From: Candidatus Desantisiibacteriota bacterium
GTDB lineage: Bacteria; JACRDZ01
DNA: 13,429 nt
Assembly (NCBI GenBank): GCA_016209155.1
Contig: JACQWU010000212.1
Location: 3,359-16,787 of the forward strand
Reading direction: 5' to 3'
Position numbers and translations under genes: made by a program. Shown here one piece after another: positions 1-7,334 of the stretch. Position 1 is the first letter of the stretch, and each line of letters begins with the position of its first letter. The notes beneath the pieces were generated by a model, which had not been told where the DNA came from, did not search any database, and was given only the letters and a program-made list of their open reading frames with translations.

Positions 1-1
1 T

Positions 2-871
2 TATGCAGATAATTTTCCTATTCGTAGAACAAAAAAAGTATTAAATATTACAAGCCCGACATATCCAATTACCTCTATTGTAAGTGATATAGCTGTTGAT
101 CAAAACACGAATGTGCTTTATGTCTCTAATTATAAATTCAATAAAATCCAGGCCTATGATACCGCCGGAGGATTATTATTTGAATTTGGAGGAGAGGATG
201 AAGACTCTACTTTAAAATATATTATGGGTTTATGGGTGGATTCCTCAGGAAAAATATTTGTAGTATCTCAAGGTAATAACAAAGTATGTGTTTTTAATCC
301 ACAGGGCAATTTGTTATTAAAATTTCCGACTGAACATAATGCATATGATGTGATAACTAATTCCTTTGGTGATATATTGATAAGTATTAATGATACAGGC
401 AAAAGTCGAATTCTGATATATGATAATGAAGGTAAATATAAATTTGCAATCAGAAAAGTAACAACCGGTGACGGGAAAAAATTTGATTTAGGCAGTCCTA
501 CATGGCTTGGCATAACAACTGATGATAATCTGTTTGTTGTAGATAAAATACCTTGTAAAGTTTATATATTTGACGCAAAAGGAAGGCTTACAAAGTCTTT
601 TGGCGGAAGAGGCGATACAGCCGGAAGTTTTTTTTCAATGGGCGGTATTTCTGTGGATAATAAAAATAGGGTTTATGTTGCAGACTATACCCGCGGGATT
701 GTACAAATTTTTACTAAAGATGGTGAATTTATTGCCGCTGTATCAGATGAAAAAGGGAATAGAACAGCTTTAAGCATGACAAAAGGTATTGCCTTAGACT
801 CAAACAATAGATTATATTGTCTTGAACCGGTTGATGCCAGAATATCAGTATTTTCATTCTTAGATAAATAG
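2..871 (+). CDS. NHL-repeat beta-propeller protein (5' end outside window)
   Basis: The frame is open from base 2 with no stop, so the true start lies upstream; the GTG at 113 is internal to a repeat. About 289 residues are visible and contain roughly six NHL-type blades. Each has the pattern of a hydrophobic strand ending in G-I-x-V-D, then N/G-x-x-Y/F-V-x-D, then x-V-x-I-F-x-x-x-G (for example GISVDNKNRVYVADY and GIALDSNNRLYCLEP). NHL propellers are known as protein- or ligand-binding scaffolds, often extracytoplasmic in bacteria. Whether this one has a signal peptide cannot be seen. The gene lies 115 bases upstream of a 14-heme cytochrome on the same strand, so a joint role in surface or periplasmic electron transfer is inferred. 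No catalytic motif is evident. The NHL family call is fairly sure; the function is not. Confidence 0.8.
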   Translation, partial: YADNFPIRRTKKVLNITSPTYPITSIVSDIAVDQNTNVLYVSNYKFNKIQAYDTAGGLLFEFGGEDEDSTLKYIMGLWVDSSGKIFVVSQGNNKVCVFNPQGNLLLKFPTEHNAYDVITNSFGDILISINDTGKSRILIYDNEGKYKFAIRKVTTGDGKKFDLGSPTWLGITTDDNLFVVDKIPCKVYIFDAKGRLTKSFGGRGDTAGSFFSMGGISVDNKNRVYVADYTRGIVQIFTKDGEFIAAVSDEKGNRTALSMTKGIALDSNNRLYCLEPVDARISVFSFLDK

Positions 872-970
872 TGAAAAGTATTGATAAATATTTTTGATAC
901 CTGGAATCGTTTAAATTTGTATATAAATTATAAGGATGCTGCTGTATTTATAATCTGTTTGAATTGTGCA

Positions 971-978
971 GGGAGGAG
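971..978 (+). promoter_or_regulatory. Shine-Dalgarno site that fixes the cytochrome start
   Basis: GGGAGGAG sits about 8 bases before the ATG at 987. An in-frame GTG at 966 would begin upstream of this site and has no ribosome binding site of its own, so the ATG at 987 is the better start. Confidence 0.75.
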
Positions 979-986
979 AATGTAAT

Positions 987-3635
987 ATGGTAAAAAGGGA
1001 GTTACATAAAAAAACAAACAGGATTTTAATAATAGTAATAATAATCGGCGGTTTTTTTATTGGAATAAACTATTTAAAAGCAACAATAATAAATTCCGGA
1101 CATGATGTTATATCTGTAATGCGTGAAAGAGGCGGTGAACCGGAAGAAAATCAGGGAGTATGTTCTTTTTGTCACATACCGCATTTTGCTCAAGGCGCGA
1201 GATTATGGCCGGTTGTGCTTACCGACCTTGTAATAACAAAGGTGGGACAAGTTGGCGCAATGTGCAGCACCTGTCATACTACACCGCCAACCTCCACAGC
1301 TCCCGTAATGGATGAAATAATAACGGATGCAGGGAATAGAACTCATCCCCTTTTAGATACTTATACAGTTCCTGATACAAATAAAAAATATTCAGGATGG
1401 CCATATACTGATGGACAATTGATGGAGTGCAGTTCCTGTCATAATCCGCATGAACAGCATGAACCCTTTACTGCTTTATTTTCCAGAGCAAATTCAGTGG
1501 CGAGATTAGGAAATTTTACCACTGTCCCCATGTATGAAACCGGAAGACCTTTAAACCCCGAACCGCGCAGAATAGTAAATTTAGATACAATGTATGTAAA
1601 ACCAAATTTACCAGCATTATTTTGCAGTTATTGTCATCAGTACCGGGCATATGATAGTTCAGGCCGAAAAACGCATATTCTATTTAAACATGGCAATTTT
1701 AGACGAAAAACAGGAAATGGAGTATATTTTGAGACTACTCCCCGCCGTATTTTTAATGAATATGAAACTACAGCCGTATTTGTGTATGATAGTATGAGTC
1801 CTAATCCGGGTGGAGGACACTTATCGTATTTTGAAACAGGTACGATTATATGTAATACATGTCACAAACCTCATGGAGCCGCACCCGGCGGGAAATTGTT
1901 AGTATATGATAATAGACATAAAACATCATATAATACTCCATATGATTCTATGAGTGCTTTATGTGAAGCCTGTCATGATACAAATCCAAATCCAACATTA
2001 CATACCAATCCATCATTACATGATTCGACAGATATTTATTATTCACATCCGTTTGACAGCGCAACTTTAGATCTTGTAGATTCAAGAGGGAAAACTATTT
2101 ATAATAATATTCCAACCAAACCGTTATATAATGAAAACTGGCCGACTATTGATACAACCAGTCGCAGAGGCATTGTCTGTATGACATGTCATAAGCCGCA
2201 TCTGGCTCAGACAGATACTGAAATTCTGAGAGAAAGTAAGAAAGGTGACAACAGAATTTGTGATGATTGCCATTCTTCATATCCTAAATCACCATCCGGT
2301 GTAACATTTCCGGGTCCAGGACCTGCCGCAGACACTACAAATCCGCTTGCTTATCAGGGTTATGGTACAGAATCGCATCCTATTCATATAACATTGAATA
2401 CTTCTGATTATGACTCAATAATATGGCCTAATAATGATTGGTTAAGATTATTTGATACATCCAGAGGGAAAGTATATAATAGTACTCGAGCGTTAAGGAG
2501 AACAGGGCTAATGTCCTGTGAAACATGTCATAATGTTCATAGAGCATATAGTAAACCCATTCTTGAATATCCGGGATCTGACTATTCTGAAATGTGTGTC
2601 GGATGCCATACGGATTTTAAAAAACTTACCAGAGGGAAAATCTGGGTAGAAGGAAAATATTTAGATAAAACAATAGGAGGTGTAAATTATACTGATCCAT
2701 TTAATAGTACAAGAAATAACTATATTATAGCTGAAGGTACAGGCGGATATTATACTAATAATTATATTGGTGCTATAGCAGGTAATGATACAACATTTTC
2801 AGCTAATCCTTCAAGATATATAAGTGAATATACCGAGATAGCTTCTTCCCGTCTTGGTACGCATCCATCCGGAATGAAAGTAGATGATTTATTAAATGAT
2901 TCAACACGATGCAGTCCGGCAGGATCGGCTGACTATGCGTTTAGAGGTATATTCCCGGGATCTAATCAGAAAGCAAGCTGGGGAACAAAATCAAACGGTA
3001 CCAGAGACACTACAATTATTTGCCAGTCATGTCATACCCCGCATGGTGCAGCATCCGGTCTCGTAGAACAAAATAGAGGGGCTATGAATACAGACCCTAC
3101 GCCAAATAGCGCGCTGCTTCTTGATCATAATGATTCTTCAAGTTTGTGCGTAGCCTGTCATAAAGGAAAAATAAAAACTGGTACGACTGAAGTAATGCCG
3201 ATTGTTGCACATCCAATGAATATGGTTATTTGCAGCGGTATTGATTATTATGATACATTCTGGTATGTGAGAAACATAGAAAAACAAATTCCTTTAAATG
3301 TATTTAAACCGCGTGAAGGAGACAGTGAACCGCTTAAATGTTATTGTTTGAGAGATGGATTGTCAATGCCTGCTAATTTCCCTGGAAACAGGCTTGTATG
3401 TGATAGTTGTCATGCTCCGCATGCTGCGGAAACCTCATCAGGAAGCAGAATACTTGATTCTAAATATGTAATAGATTCAAGTAATTTTGATTCTACCTAT
3501 AATTTGGATTTAAATACTAAATTTGGAGGGAAGCGTTATTATAAAGATAAATATGATCCATCCAGGTTTTGTCATCAGTGTCATTCCGTATCTAAAAGCG
3601 AATGGAATTATTGTACAACGATACCAAGCAGATAA
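987..3635 (+). CDS. Membrane-anchored or exported 14-heme c-type cytochrome, doubled-CXXCH type
   Basis: This predicted 882-residue protein has a basic N-terminus followed by one hydrophobic stretch (residues 13-27), which is either a signal peptide or an uncleaved anchor. Fourteen CXXCH heme-binding motifs start at Cys 59, 93, 148, 213, 289, 326, 398, 425, 511, 537, 679, 721, 805 and 862. They alternate strictly: every odd one is CXXCHxPH (CXXCHxVH at 511) and every even one is plain CXXCH, giving seven doubled-CXXCH modules. His-Pro pairs at His 120, 354, 464, 626 and 742, plus Thr-His at 230, fall in the gaps between modules and may be distal heme ligands. Five extra cysteines (642, 749, 785, 787, 876) lie only in the last third. 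Known members of this class move electrons in the periplasm or at the cell surface; donor and acceptor are not visible here. The upstream NHL gene is a likely partner. No strong promoter is evident in the 115-base gap, so co-transcription is possible. Confidence 0.93.
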   Translation: MVKRELHKKTNRILIIVIIIGGFFIGINYLKATIINSGHDVISVMRERGGEPEENQGVCSFCHIPHFAQGARLWPVVLTDLVITKVGQVGAMCSTCHTTPPTSTAPVMDEIITDAGNRTHPLLDTYTVPDTNKKYSGWPYTDGQLMECSSCHNPHEQHEPFTALFSRANSVARLGNFTTVPMYETGRPLNPEPRRIVNLDTMYVKPNLPALFCSYCHQYRAYDSSGRKTHILFKHGNFRRKTGNGVYFETTPRRIFNEYETTAVFVYDSMSPNPGGGHLSYFETGTIICNTCHKPHGAAPGGKLLVYDNRHKTSYNTPYDSMSALCEACHDTNPNPTLHTNPSLHDSTDIYYSHPFDSATLDLVDSRGKTIYNNIPTKPLYNENWPTIDTTSRRGIVCMTCHKPHLAQTDTEILRESKKGDNRICDDCHSSYPKSPSGVTFPGPGPAADTTNPLAYQGYGTESHPIHITLNTSDYDSIIWPNNDWLRLFDTSRGKVYNSTRALRRTGLMSCETCHNVHRAYSKPILEYPGSDYSEMCVGCHTDFKKLTRGKIWVEGKYLDKTIGGVNYTDPFNSTRNNYIIAEGTGGYYTNNYIGAIAGNDTTFSANPSRYISEYTEIASSRLGTHPSGMKVDDLLNDSTRCSPAGSADYAFRGIFPGSNQKASWGTKSNGTRDTTIICQSCHTPHGAASGLVEQNRGAMNTDPTPNSALLLDHNDSSSLCVACHKGKIKTGTTEVMPIVAHPMNMVICSGIDYYDTFWYVRNIEKQIPLNVFKPREGDSEPLKCYCLRDGLSMPANFPGNRLVCDSCHAPHAAETSSGSRILDSKYVIDSSNFDSTYNLDLNTKFGGKRYYKDKYDPSRFCHQCHSVSKSEWNYCTTIPSR

Positions 3636-3636
3636 T

Positions 3637-6018
3637 TTAAGATGATTGCTTAAGACTTTTGCTTTCCAGTGCTATTTTAAATACATCATCAATATTTTCT
3701 ACAAAGAAATATTCAATCTGATTACGAATTTTTACGGGAATTTCTTCTATATCATTTTTATTTTTTTCCGGTAAAATAACTTTTTTAATTCCGGCACGAA
3801 TTGCAGCCAGAACTTTTTCCTTTATTCCTCCGACAGGCAGTACCTTACCTCTCAATGTAATTTCTCCTGTCATGGCAATATCAGAACGGATAGGACGATT
3901 AGTCAGTAAAGACAGGAGAGATACAGCTAAAGTAATTCCTGCTGAAGGACCGTCTTTTGGAATTGCTCCGGCCGGGACATGAATATGAATATCCATATTC
4001 CCGAAAAAATTTTCTTTGATATTATATTTTTTGGCTCTTCCTCTTATAAGACTTAAAGCGGTTTGAGCAGATTCCTTCATTACGTCACCAAGCTGTCCGG
4101 TCAGAGTTAATGATTTATTGCCATACATAGAAGTAGATTCAATAAAAAGAATATCTCCGCCATAAGGTGTCCATGCCATACCTGTAGCCACACCGGGTTC
4201 ATTTGTACGTTCTGCGATTTCAGAGAAAAATTTAGGATTACCCAGATATTCATGGACTTTTTCTTTGCTTATTACATATTTTTTTTGCTTCCCGGTTATA
4301 AGTACTTTTGTAACTTTGCGGCACAGTGTTGCAATTTCTCTTTCAAGATTTCTCAGCCCGGCTTCTTTTGTATAATGCTCAATAATTTCCTGAAGAGTAT
4401 CCGTAGGTATTTCAATATCACTATTTGTTATTCCATGTTCCTTTAGCTGTCTGTCAATAATATGTTTTTTAGCTATTTGTATCTTTTCTTCAAGAATATA
4501 TCCCGGAAGACGCAGAACTTCCATTCTGTCCTGCAAAGCAGGAGGGATAGTATCAAGTATATTTGCGGTTGTAATAAACATTACCTGTGAAAGGTTAAAA
4601 GGTAAAGCCAGGTAATGATCTGTAAACGCAGAATTCTGTTCAGGGTCAAGAACTTCCAGGAGTGCGGAAGCAGGATCTCCGCGAAAATCAGCTCCTATTT
4701 TATCAATTTCATCAATCATGAATACAGGATTGATTGAATTTGCTTTTTGTATTCCCTGTATAATCTTCCCCGGTAGAGCACCCACATAAGTGCGTCTGTG
4801 ACCTCTTATTTCAGCTTCATCCTTAACTCCACCAAGTGAAATACGTACAAATTTTCTGCCCAATGCCCGTGCTATGGATCTTCCAAGTGAAGTTTTTCCT
4901 ACACCGGGAGGTCCTGCAAAACAAAGAATAGGCCCTTTCATATCATTCTTTTTTTTACGTACAGCCAGATATTCTAAAATTCGTTCTTTTATTTTTTCAA
5001 GATCATAATGGTCTTCATCAAGGATTTTAGATGCCTGGGTTATATCAAGATTATCCTCAGTCTGTTTAGCCCAGGGCAGACTGCACAACCAGTCAAGGTA
5101 GGTGCGGGAAACAGTATATTCTGCGGCACCTATCGGCATTTTCATTAGACGTTCAAGTTCTTTATGCGCCTCTTTTTCAATTTCAACGGGCATTTTTGAT
5201 TCAACTATTTTATTTGCTATTTCTTTAGCTTCAATTTTGCGTTCATCATCTTCATCCCCAAGCTCTTTTTGTATGGCTTTCATTTGTTCGCGTAATAAAA
5301 AATTTTTCTGGTTTTTATCCATTTCCTGCTGGACCTGTTTTTGTATTTTAGATCCCAGTTCCAGCACCTCAATTTCCTTATTTAGCAGGACCATAACTTT
5401 TTCGAGACGGAGTTTAACCGGTAAAGTTTCCAGAATATCCTGTTTTTCAGATACACTTAAATTCAGGTTTGCAGCAACAAGGTCTGATAAGAGACTGGGA
5501 CTATTAATATTCATTACAACAATTTGTAATTCATCCGGCAGATAGGGCTGCATACTGATAACTTTTTGAAATTGTGAAGATACACTGCGGGTAAGAGCAT
5601 CAAATTCCATACCTTTTTCTATACTATCATCCAGAGGTTCAACATTAGCTATAAGATAGGGATCTTCCTGAATGTACTCATTAATTTTAATTCTGCGAAT
5701 TCCATGCACTATAATACGGATAGTATTATCAGGAAGGCGCAGCATCCTGAAAATTTTAGCGGCCACACCGTACTGATATAGATCTTTAGGTTCAGGTTCT
5801 TCAATATTACTGTTTATTTGTGCAACTATTCCGAATATTTTTTCTTTTACAATTATTTCATCAATTAATTTGGTTGATTTTCCTTCGGTGATTAAAATAG
5901 GGATACTGATAAAAGGGAAAAGAACTGTCCCTTTTATAGTTAAAACCGGGATACTGCCCGGAATTTTAGTTTTTTCAAGCTCACTTTTATCCCAGGGATT
6001 AGTTGAAGTTACACTCAT
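3637..6018 (-). CDS. lon: ATP-dependent protease Lon
   Basis: This cytoplasmic AAA+ serine protease degrades misfolded and regulatory proteins. The 793-residue length is normal for bacterial LonA. The N-terminal substrate-binding (LAN) domain spans about residues 20-215, followed by a charged coiled-coil linker (about 215-300). The AAA+ module has Walker A GPPGVGKT at 369-376, Walker B VFMIDEID at 432-439, and a sensor and arginine region at about 483-561. The C-terminal protease domain has PKDGPSAG with catalytic Ser692 and GIKEK with Lys735, the same 43-residue separation as the E. coli Ser679/Lys722 dyad. All key residues are present. The start ATG lies 10 bases after the hsp20 stop, so the two genes form an operon. 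The stop codon is one base from that of the convergent cytochrome gene. Confidence 0.98.
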   Translation of the reverse strand: MSVTSTNPWDKSELEKTKIPGSIPVLTIKGTVLFPFISIPILITEGKSTKLIDEIIVKEKIFGIVAQINSNIEEPEPKDLYQYGVAAKIFRMLRLPDNTIRIIVHGIRRIKINEYIQEDPYLIANVEPLDDSIEKGMEFDALTRSVSSQFQKVISMQPYLPDELQIVVMNINSPSLLSDLVAANLNLSVSEKQDILETLPVKLRLEKVMVLLNKEIEVLELGSKIQKQVQQEMDKNQKNFLLREQMKAIQKELGDEDDERKIEAKEIANKIVESKMPVEIEKEAHKELERLMKMPIGAAEYTVSRTYLDWLCSLPWAKQTEDNLDITQASKILDEDHYDLEKIKERILEYLAVRKKKNDMKGPILCFAGPPGVGKTSLGRSIARALGRKFVRISLGGVKDEAEIRGHRRTYVGALPGKIIQGIQKANSINPVFMIDEIDKIGADFRGDPASALLEVLDPEQNSAFTDHYLALPFNLSQVMFITTANILDTIPPALQDRMEVLRLPGYILEEKIQIAKKHIIDRQLKEHGITNSDIEIPTDTLQEIIEHYTKEAGLRNLEREIATLCRKVTKVLITGKQKKYVISKEKVHEYLGNPKFFSEIAERTNEPGVATGMAWTPYGGDILFIESTSMYGNKSLTLTGQLGDVMKESAQTALSLIRGRAKKYNIKENFFGNMDIHIHVPAGAIPKDGPSAGITLAVSLLSLLTNRPIRSDIAMTGEITLRGKVLPVGGIKEKVLAAIRAGIKKVILPEKNKNDIEEIPVKIRNQIEYFFVENIDDVFKIALESKSLKQSS

Positions 6019-6023
6019 ATTTA

Positions 6024-6030
6024 TTTTCCT
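6024..6030 (-). promoter_or_regulatory. lon Shine-Dalgarno overlapping the hsp20 stop codon
   Basis: On the minus strand the hsp20 stop TAG runs directly into GAAAA, so the AGGAAAA binding site for lon shares two bases with that stop and sits 5 bases before the lon ATG. The arrangement suggests translational coupling of hsp20 and lon. Confidence 0.6.
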
Positions 6031-6436
6031 ATTTCATTAGTTCAATTTCAATGAATCCATCATTATATTCAGCAGATATATCTTTTATTTCAAAATTTTC
6101 CGGAATAGTTATCATTTTTTCGAAATAACCGTAATTGATTTCCATGCGTTTATAATTAATTTTTTTATCTTTAGAATTGTCAAAGCGTTCACCTGTAATT
6201 ATAAGAGTATGTCCAATTAATTTAATTTCCAGATTGTCAAGTTTTACACCGGCTATTTCCATCTTAATAATTATTTTTCCTGAAGTTTCATATACATCAG
6301 TAGGCGGCCGCCAGATATTTTCTGTTATCATCGCCAGAGGACTATTGAACACAGAAAATTGTTTTGAAATCCGTTCCAGTTCCTTAGTGATTATATCAAG
6401 GTCTTTCAAAATTTTAATTTTTATCAAATACCCCAT
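6029..6436 (-). CDS. Hsp20 / alpha-crystallin small heat shock protein, short C-terminus
   Basis: This 135-residue ATP-independent holdase chaperone of the Hsp20 family has a short helical N-terminal arm (about 1-43). The alpha-crystallin domain follows (about 46-135), shown by WRPPTDVYET, IKMEIAGVKLDNLEIKL, LIITGER, YGYFEKMITIPENF and the end strand DGFIEIEL. The chain stops right after that last strand (ELMK), so the usual C-terminal tail with an I-x-I/V motif, which drives oligomer assembly in the family, is absent. The gene is the promoter-proximal member of an operon with lon, pairing a holdase with a protease for damaged protein. The start is supported by AGGAAA about 9 bases upstream of the ATG. 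The family call is firm; whether the short tail is natural or secondary truncation is open. Confidence 0.9.
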   Translation of the reverse strand: MGYLIKIKILKDLDIITKELERISKQFSVFNSPLAMITENIWRPPTDVYETSGKIIIKMEIAGVKLDNLEIKLIGHTLIITGERFDNSKDKKINYKRMEINYGYFEKMITIPENFEIKDISAEYNDGFIEIELMK

Positions 6437-6458
6437 AAATTACTATTTCCTGTTTTAG

Positions 6459-6488
6459 ATAATAAATGTAAATTTAAATAATCTACAA
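6459..6488 (-). promoter_or_regulatory. Possible hsp20-lon promoter
   Basis: On the minus strand, TTGTAG (-35, poor match) is followed 18 bases later by TATTAT (-10, good match), about 22 bases before the hsp20 ATG. The -35 is weak, so a sigma-70 type promoter is only tentative, and an alternative heat-shock sigma factor cannot be excluded. Confidence 0.3.
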
Positions 6489-6641
6489 ACATTTAAAGGA
6501 CGGTTTAACTGCTGTTGCAACGCTCTTGCCGGTAGTGCGACGATGCAATGAAATTTTCTTATTTTTTAATTTTTAACATATTAATTCTAAAAAAGCAAGT
6601 TAATCTTTGGGAATTTTTTATTTACTCCCTTGCAATTTAAT

Positions 6642-6674
6642 GAAGAACCTCGTAGCAAGCTGCGAGGTATCTTC
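6642..6674. repeat. Intergenic palindrome (hairpin) A
   Basis: ACCTCGTAGC (6647-6656) and GCTGCGAGGT (6659-6668) form a 10-pair stem with one G-T pair around an AA centre. The stem extends outward through GAAGA and TCTTC with a single bulged A (6669). No T-run follows on either strand, so it looks like a short palindromic repeat rather than a standard intrinsic terminator. Confidence 0.65.
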
Positions 6675-6707
6675 TGTCTCTCTTCGGAATTCTTTATTAT
6701 TTATTTT

Positions 6708-6753
6708 AGTGCCAATTCATCCCTGCCTTAAAAGGCAGGGGATTAATGGCACT
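6708..6753. repeat. Intergenic palindrome B, overlapping the end of the lipoprotein gene
   Basis: The perfect inner stem is CCCTGCCTT (6721-6729) against AAGGCAGGG (6732-6740), with AA at the centre. Outer arms AGTGCCA (6708-6714) and TGGCACT (6747-6753) pair perfectly; the bases between inner and outer stems pair only partly. The right arm contains the stop codon and last two codons of the minus-strand lipoprotein gene. It may help end that transcript, but it lacks a T-run. Confidence 0.7.
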
Positions 6754-7192
6754 TCCAGATAAATTGAAGCATTTTTGTTGTTTTTATAAGTTTTTCACCT
6801 TCTTCTTCAGAAATAAAAACTGTTTTATTCCCGGGAGTAATTTTATCCAGGATTGTAGTCTGTTTTACATAATATTTACTGCCTGCGGCCGCATCCAATT
6901 CAAGTTCTGTCGTATTTCCCGAAGTGGTTTTCATTATGTGTTTTCCGGGAGAAGTATAAAAATAAAAATATGTTTTACCTTTAGTAAGTCCAATAGGTTT
7001 ATCATCAAGATATACCTTAAATGGCACCATAAACCCCACAAAAGACGGACGCAGAACATATATCAATGCTTTATCTTTTAATATTTGCGGATGAACAGGA
7101 TTTTCATTTATAATATAATCAAATTGCCTTGAGCATCCAATTAATGACAAAATAATAAAAGAAAATAATATATATCTTATTATCTTACTCAT
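6743..7192 (-). CDS. DUF2846-like lipoprotein
   Basis: This 149-residue protein has a signal peptide with a lipobox, LSLIGC, and lipidation at Cys20, so it is predicted to be a membrane-attached lipoprotein. The mature part resembles DUF2846 proteins: ALIYVLRPSFVGF near residue 42, then a short beta-rich core (FKVYLDDKPIG, YFYFYTSPGKH, GSKYYVKQ) and a terminal VFISEEEGEKL segment. The molecular function of that family is unknown. SD AAAGGA lies about 7 bases before the ATG, and a promoter at 7219-7248 drives it divergently from the CPBP protease. The last codons (Cys-His-stop) are encoded within palindrome B, which suggests the natural C-terminus was altered by that repeat. The domain assignment comes from pattern recognition. 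Confidence 0.78.
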   Translation of the reverse strand: MSKIIRYILFSFIILSLIGCSRQFDYIINENPVHPQILKDKALIYVLRPSFVGFMVPFKVYLDDKPIGLTKGKTYFYFYTSPGKHIMKTTSGNTTELELDAAAGSKYYVKQTTILDKITPGNKTVFISEEEGEKLIKTTKMLQFIWKCH

Positions 7193-7218
7193 TTTAATTC
7201 CTTTTGTTATCTAACTAA

Positions 7219-7248
7219 ATTATAGCAGTATAATAATAATATTTCCAA
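7219..7248 (-). promoter_or_regulatory. Promoter of the DUF2846-like lipoprotein gene
   Basis: On the minus strand TTGGAA (-35) is separated by 18 bases from a perfect TATAAT (-10), which carries the extended TGC just before it. It lies about 27 bases upstream of the start codon. Confidence 0.55.
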
Positions 7249-7263
7249 TAATTTAATTAATTA

Positions 7264-7296
7264 TTGACAATTAAAAATTTAATGACAAAATATAAT
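7264..7296 (+). promoter_or_regulatory. Possible promoter of the CPBP protease gene
   Basis: Both hexamers are perfect, TTGACA (7264-7269) and TATAAT (7291-7296), but the spacer is 21 bases, longer than the usual 16-18. The -10 is credible; the pairing with this -35 is doubtful. Confidence 0.35.
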
Positions 7297-7334
7297 CGGA
7301 TATATAGAAAATTTGAAGGACAATATAAAATAAC

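Larger units (their letters stand above)
6437..6742. other. 306-base gene-free spacer with palindromes
   Basis: No credible coding region is seen. From left to right it holds the putative hsp20 leader and promoter (6437-6488), a GC-richer island with an imperfect TTGCAACG/CGATGCAA inverted repeat (6515-6548), a very AT-rich stretch (about 6550-6640), a hairpin (6642-6674) and most of a second palindrome (6708-6753). No CIRCE operator (TTAGCACTC-type repeat) is visible upstream of hsp20. Confidence 0.6.

Noticed and set aside
113-115. GTG at 113 as the start of the NHL gene
   Set aside because: The frame stays open to base 2 and the upstream residues complete the first visible NHL blade, so the GTG is internal.
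966-986. GTG start for the cytochrome at 966
   Set aside because: The strong GGGAGGAG site lies downstream of this GTG and at proper distance from the ATG at 987.
5102-5545. 147-codon open frame on the plus strand inside lon
   Set aside because: It is antisense to the conserved Lon linker and AAA+ region, rich in Ser, Ile and Phe with no domain, and has no binding site; a shadow of lon.
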